Below are positions 32,744-35,611 of a stretch of 35,611 nucleotides of DNA, piece by piece. The DNA comes from Cyanobacteria bacterium SIG32. GTDB lineage: Bacteria > Cyanobacteriota > Vampirovibrionia > Gastranaerophilales > Gastranaerophilaceae. The stretch is taken from contig SUTY01000007.1 in assembly GCA_015152455.1 (NCBI GenBank), positions 1 through 35,611 on the forward strand. Reading direction: 5' to 3'. Position 1 is the stretch's first letter, and every line of letters starts with the position of its first letter. The position numbers and the translations under genes are program-made. The notes under the pieces were generated by a model. The model had not been told where the DNA came from. It made no database searches and worked only from the letters and a program-made list of their open reading frames with translations.

Positions 32744-33769
32744 ATGGATATGACAAGACAAAATGATGTAATAAAGCTGTTTAATGCTGAATTTGATGAG
32801 AGTATAAAAGAAACGGATTGTATGATGATTAATATTGATTATAATCCTGAGATTCCATCATTAAATACTGCAAAAGAATATTTTGAACTTTATTATCTAT
32901 ATCAAAGAGCGAATTTTAAAGATAAAGCAAATAAAGCTCTTGCGATGGCAGTTAAATTAGAACCAAGAAATATAGACTATTTAAGAGAATATGCTGCAAC
33001 GGGATACAAAAATAAAGCATATCATCATTGGAACGAACGTGAAATCTATGATCCAATAAAAGCTGCGAACTTATTAATAGAACTTGAAGGAAATAATCCT
33101 CATAACTATCTTATCAGAGCTCATTTGTATCAACATTGGTCAAAACGTGAACAAGCAATTGATGATATTATAACTGCAATAAAATTAGGTTTAAATGATT
33201 CTAAAATATATGAAATGCTTGGAGATATTTATGCAGAAGATTTGCAATATGAAATGGCTGTTAAATCTTACACTCACGCTATTAACCTCTCTGTTTGCAA
33301 TTCTAATTTGTATTTAAAACGTGGCAATGTGTTTTTCGATATGGAAAATGATAAAGAAGCTTTTTATAACGCAAATCAAAGTCTTTATTATAATCCTGAA
33401 AACACAGAGGCTCATTATTTAAAGTATCAAATTTACTCAAAGTATAATTATTCATCTTTTGCAATAATATCTTTGGAAAAATCTCTAAAAAAGAACATTT
33501 TTAAATCAGAAGATGAACATAGACTTTCTTTATTAGCAGATTCATATCATAAAGGGAAAATATATAAAAATGAAATTAAATATTTAAATATATTGCTTGC
33601 ATTTGAAGATGAGTATAAATCCCTACAGGTGTCATCTTTAAAAAGAAAACTTAAAGCACTTTTTTTGTCTTTTAGACTATTTGAGGTTCTTCCGGTATTT
33701 CTTTTATTGTTAAAAGCTCAATGGAAAAAACTTAGAGAATATAAACTATATGATGAGTTTATAGATTAA
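32744..33769 (+). CDS. TPR-repeat protein
   Basis: A 341-residue helical-repeat protein. Several tetratricopeptide units are visible: residues about 50-80 (YYLYQRANFKDKANKALAMA), NYLIRAHLYQHWSKREQAI, IYEMLGDIYAEDLQYEMAVK, and LYLKRGNVFFDMENDKEAF with the N-P-E pattern (YYNPENTEAHY). The C-terminus is basic and hydrophobic (FEVLPVFLLLLKAQWKKL). No catalytic domain; it should act by protein-protein contacts. ATG 32744 has AGGTG six bases upstream; a GTG nine bases earlier is the alternative. Its end overlaps the convergent gene by four bases. Confidence 0.85.
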   Translation: MDMTRQNDVIKLFNAEFDESIKETDCMMINIDYNPEIPSLNTAKEYFELYYLYQRANFKDKANKALAMAVKLEPRNIDYLREYAATGYKNKAYHHWNEREIYDPIKAANLLIELEGNNPHNYLIRAHLYQHWSKREQAIDDIITAIKLGLNDSKIYEMLGDIYAEDLQYEMAVKSYTHAINLSVCNSNLYLKRGNVFFDMENDKEAFYNANQSLYYNPENTEAHYLKYQIYSKYNYSSFAIISLEKSLKKNIFKSEDEHRLSLLADSYHKGKIYKNEIKYLNILLAFEDEYKSLQVSSLKRKLKALFLSFRLFEVLPVFLLLLKAQWKKLREYKLYDEFID

Positions 33770-34254
33770 TATTTTTTCTTATTTTTATACACTTTATTAC
33801 ATCTACAATCTGAGTATGGACATTTACCATTTTGCAAATTTAAAATTGCAGGTGTGACAAACTCCACATCAAAATTATGGATTTTGCCTAATTCTTGAAC
33901 TCTTGTAAAATAAACCATTTGTTTTTTTGGTTTTTCAAGAATCAAAACAACTTTTGCACGTTTGCCTGTCATTCGTTGATAATGCAAAGCCTGTCCAATG
34001 CTTTCTGCCCACTTATTTGCAAAATCAAACTCTACTGCGTGTGTTGAAGTTAGACAATCAACACGTGTTTTATCTTTATTTTCAAATTCTTCTATACCTT
34101 GATGCATAGAACACCAAGTACGTTGATAAGAAGCTTCACTATGTTTATGTTTAACATATTTAAACCCTGTACTTGTGTATCCATAATCAAATGTCCCTGC
34201 AAATGCAGGTGTAACTAAAAATGTCATTAAAATTAAAGAAAGAACTTGTTTCAT
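33766..34254 (-). CDS. Secreted protein, possible PD-(D/E)XK nuclease fold
   Basis: A 162-residue protein with a Sec signal peptide (MKQVLSLILMTFLVTPAFAG). The core TRVDCLTSTHAVEFDFANKW followed by AESIGQALHYQRMTGKRAKV and VVLILE resembles a widespread group of small restriction-endonuclease-like proteins: an Asp, then Glu-x-Asp and Lys, then a helix with Gln. Cys residues near the end (KCPYSDCRC) may form disulfides. No ribosome site is seen; the ATG is only seven bases after the TAAAAT box, so the mRNA may be leaderless. Export plus a nuclease-like core suggests action on DNA outside the cytoplasm, but this is inference. Confidence 0.68.
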   Translation of the reverse strand: MKQVLSLILMTFLVTPAFAGTFDYGYTSTGFKYVKHKHSEASYQRTWCSMHQGIEEFENKDKTRVDCLTSTHAVEFDFANKWAESIGQALHYQRMTGKRAKVVLILEKPKKQMVYFTRVQELGKIHNFDVEFVTPAILNLQNGKCPYSDCRCNKVYKNKKKY

Positions 34255-34261
34255 ATAATTT

Positions 34262-34296
34262 ATTTTATTTTAATCTTATGTCAAACTCGGACGCAT
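34262..34296 (-). promoter_or_regulatory. Shared dyad promoter, copy C
   Basis: TTATGTC (34276-34282), spacer AAACTCG, GACGCAT (34290-34296). On the minus strand TAAAAT (34267-34262) lies 8 bases beyond the dyad and the ATG of the secreted protein follows after seven bases. Confidence 0.6.
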
Positions 34297-34314
34297 AAAA
34301 GAATAGCATCTTTA

Positions 34315-34334
34315 TAGGTTGCCCGAGCAATCTA
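34315..34334. promoter_or_regulatory. Dyad upstream of the XRE-type regulator
   Basis: TAGGTTGC (34315-34322) and GCAATCTA (34327-34334) are complementary apart from one pair, around CCGA. It lies about 30 bases before the regulator ATG and just upstream of a TAAAAT box (34353-34358). A possible autoregulatory operator. Confidence 0.45.
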
Positions 34335-34365
34335 TTGATTTGAATTTAGCACTAAAATTGAGGGT

Positions 34366-34647
34366 ATGCAAGATGGTGTTGAAAACAACAGTATAAAACT
34401 AATCAAGACTCTCGGTTCTATAATAGAAAAGCATAGAAAAGAACAAGGGAAAACAATTTATAAAATCTCAGCAGAAAGTTCTATGTCTAAATCAACTTGG
34501 AGAGAGGCAGAATTGGGTGTTTGCAAAAATATGACTATCACAACTTTATGGAAAATAGCAGAAGGTTTAGAAATCACTCCTGCTATGTTAATGGAAGAGT
34601 TAAGTAACAAATTGGGTAAAGATTTTACTTTGTCGGATTTTGATTAA
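34366..34647 (+). CDS. XRE/Cro-type helix-turn-helix regulator
   Basis: A 93-residue single-domain Cro/C1-type DNA-binding protein. The HTH spans about residues 28-75 (GKTIYKISAESSMSKSTWREAE and TITTLWKIAEGLEITPAMLM). It is too short for a Mu-type repressor with a C-terminal control domain, and more like a small Cro or accessory regulator. It lies divergent from the secreted nuclease-like gene, with dyad copy C and its own dyad between. Its 3' end overlaps the convergent Mor-like gene by 23 bases, which may allow antisense interference. Confidence 0.85.
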   Translation: MQDGVENNSIKLIKTLGSIIEKHRKEQGKTIYKISAESSMSKSTWREAELGVCKNMTITTLWKIAEGLEITPAMLMEELSNKLGKDFTLSDFD

Positions 34648-34924
34648 GACTTCTTTTTCTCGCAATTCTATAAATATAACCTTCAGACAAATCACACTCT
34701 TTGGACAGTTTTAAACGAGATTTTTTTGTCCCATCATATTTTTCCATAATATATAGAATTTTAGCAGGTAATGTTGCATTTTTTGGAATAGAAAGATTTA
34801 CTCCGGGCAGTTCACACATAAGTTTAACTGCTGCGTCCAAACCTAAAAGGAACGCAATCGTTTTTAAATCTTCATTTGGTAAATTTTCGGATGTAATTTT
34901 ATCTATCCAAGGTTTATTTTGCAA
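34625..34924 (-). CDS. Mor-like middle/late transcription activator
   Basis: A 99-residue protein of the Mor/C activator family of Mu-like phages. The dimerisation part reads LKTIAFLLGLDAAVKLMCEL followed by GVNLSIPKN; the C-terminal helix-turn-helix is SRLKLSKECDLSEGYIYRIA. The TTG start at 34922-34924 has GGAG six bases upstream; a TTG at 34939 lacks a site. Mor-type proteins activate the next phase of transcription from dyad sites near the -35 box. Shorter than Mu Mor (129 aa). Natural candidate activator for the divergent head and tail promoters. Confidence 0.85.
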   Translation of the reverse strand: MQNKPWIDKITSENLPNEDLKTIAFLLGLDAAVKLMCELPGVNLSIPKNATLPAKILYIMEKYDGTKKSRLKLSKECDLSEGYIYRIARKRSLNQNPTK

Positions 34925-34959
34925 TTTAATCTCCTGCAAGTTTTATTGGTCATCATCAG

Positions 34960-35006
34960 TTAACGCATCACGTTAAGACAGCCAGCTTGCATCGGTAGCC
35001 GGCTGT
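34960..35006 (-). other. Two tandem hairpins in the Mor-like gene leader
   Basis: TTAACG/CGTTAA (34960-34965 with 34971-34976) and ACAGCCAGCT/AGCCGGCTGT (34978-34987 with 34997-35006, one mismatch). Both lie between the 78-aa gene and the activator and would form in the transcript upstream of its TTG start. No T-run follows, so attenuation is uncertain; they could also be protein-binding dyads. Confidence 0.5.
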
Positions 35007-35015
35007 TTCGACCTG

Positions 35016-35252
35016 TTATGCTCTAGTCATCATTGGCATACTAATTTCAATGTTAGAGATTTCTCTCATTAATTTCTTTAATAAATCAATTTGAACTTTT
35101 ACAAGTCTGCATTTATCACGCTTTTCATACTTTTCAGTATAGTTGTCTTCAATCATAGAAGCTTCTGCAAAATCAAGCATTACTTCATTGTAATCTGCCA
35201 TCAAAGATTCCATTTCTGCGTTGATAATTGACATTGCTGTGTTGTTTTCCAT
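35016..35252 (-). CDS. 78-aa helical protein of the phage middle region
   Basis: A 78-residue, all-helical acidic protein (MSIINAEMESLMADYNEVML, then CRLVKVQIDLLKKLMREI). AAGAAGGAG precedes the ATG. It lies between the GemA-like and Mor-like genes, in the place where Mu-type phages have small semi-essential genes. No family recognised and no function assigned. Confidence 0.72.
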   Translation of the reverse strand: MENNTAMSIINAEMESLMADYNEVMLDFAEASMIEDNYTEKYEKRDKCRLVKVQIDLLKKLMREISNIEISMPMMTRA

Positions 35253-35294
35253 AAGTTTTCTCCTTCTTTTTTTATCTACAACCTTAAAAGCTAT

Positions 35295-35582
35295 TTAAAG
35301 AGCTTTTAAATACTTTTTAATTCTTATTTGTTCCAAAATAGCGATGATTCTAGAGGCTTTGGCTTTAGTCATAAACCTAATGTCATCGATGCGGAATTGC
35401 TTTCTGATATAGGCTCTTAAACTGCGCTTTTGTTCTTTTACATCATCAGAATTGCAGATGTCTTGCCAAGTAGCTTCGAGTTTCCTTAACTGCAAAGGTG
35501 TTGCCATTATTGGGTTTCTGCCATTTAACTCGTCATATTTTTTAAAGCCTGAATTTTTTAAAACTTTAACTTTGTCATTCAA
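35295..35582 (-). CDS. gemA: GemA/Mu gp16-like protein (DUF1018)
   Basis: A 95-residue protein matching the DUF1018 (GemA, Mu gp16) family: MATPLQLRKLEATWQDIC, then SLRAYIRKQFRIDDIRFMTK and KASRIIAILEQI. GemA modulates expression of host genes and DNA topology functions in Mu. The listed start is a TTG at 35582 without a clear ribosome site, and the frame stays open to the window edge, so the true start may lie outside or further in, at the MATPLQ methionine. Presence just upstream of a Mor-like gene is standard for Mu-like phages. Confidence 0.85.
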   Translation of the reverse strand: MNDKVKVLKNSGFKKYDELNGRNPIMATPLQLRKLEATWQDICNSDDVKEQKRSLRAYIRKQFRIDDIRFMTKAKASRIIAILEQIRIKKYLKAL

Positions 35583-35611
35583 AATGCTTATAAAAATATT
35601 CGCTTCTGTTT

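Larger units (their letters stand above)
207..34202. repeat. Iterated octamer CCCTGCAA/TTGCAGGG, 19 copies
   Basis: Copies reading CCCTGCAA on the plus strand start at 207, 1127, 2400, 4886, 11520, 13522, 14038, 14531, 15770, 19231, 21344, 23261, 29289, 30088 and 34195. Copies reading TTGCAGGG start at 2609, 7044, 7735 and 9100. At roughly one-third GC less than one copy is expected by chance. They are in different reading frames (Pro-Ala, Ala-Gly, Leu-Gln) and one (30088) is intergenic, so codon use alone does not explain them. Nine further copies match seven of eight bases. Confidence 0.8.

Noticed and set aside
207-34202. CCCTGCAA as the phosphorothioate modification site of the ssp system.
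   Set aside because: Known Ssp-type modification uses a very short core (CCA in studied systems) and the octamer is sparse in the ssp operon but dense in phage genes; nothing in the sequence links the two.

Overview
The window is the interior of a Mu-like (transposable, contractile-tailed) prophage in an AT-rich bacterium, carrying a large cargo block. No integrase, transposase, att site, tRNA or rRNA is visible, and both ends cut through phage genes (baseplate V on the left, a GemA/DUF1018-type gene on the right). Host taxonomy cannot be fixed from sequence alone. The low GC, frequent TTG/GTG starts with strong Shine-Dalgarno sites, Sec signal peptides and a SAM-I riboswitch fit several low-GC gut lineages; a host such as Gastranaerophilales (Cyanobacteriota) is a guess only.

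Layout. (1) 1-9790, minus strand: capsid-maturation protease/scaffold (I-like), major capsid, small head proteins, DUF2190, gp36/gp37-like completion proteins, sheath, tube, tail chaperones E and E' (joined by a probable -1 frameshift), tape measure, U, X, D and the start of V. (2) 9791-10014: a large dyad whose outer arms hold the -35 boxes of two mirror-image divergent promoters. (3) 10015-15848, plus strand: small membrane and coiled-coil proteins, small and large terminase, DUF935 portal, F-like head protein, a Dam-type methylase and G-like virion morphogenesis protein. The head is Mu-like, the tail P2-like. (4) 15853-28263, minus strand: a tightly packed eight-gene DNA phosphorothioation and restriction operon (sspD-sspB-sspC-sspA, PLD-helicase fusion, 64-aa protein, DndD-like SMC ATPase, 159-aa protein), best read as SspABCD plus an SspFGH-like module. 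(5) 28324-34647: accessory genes in both orientations: a WYL regulator, a Cys-rich small protein, two secreted repeat proteins, a SAM-I riboswitch with its 105-aa gene, two micro-ORFs, a TPR protein, a secreted possible nuclease and an XRE-type regulator. (6) 34625-35611, minus strand: Mor-like activator, a 78-aa protein and a GemA-like protein, the Mu-type middle region.

How it fits together. The Mor-like protein is the natural candidate to switch on the divergent head and tail operons. The cargo lies between the middle region and the head operon and would protect the lysogen from other phages. Four cargo promoters share a 21-bp dyad at a fixed distance from a TATAAT-like box, so several accessory genes seem to form one small regulon. 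Across the window the octamer CCCTGCAA/TTGCAGGG occurs 19 times by hand count, far above expectation. It is dense in phage genes and sparse in the defence operon, which suggests a genome-signature or recognition motif and a more recent origin for the defence genes.
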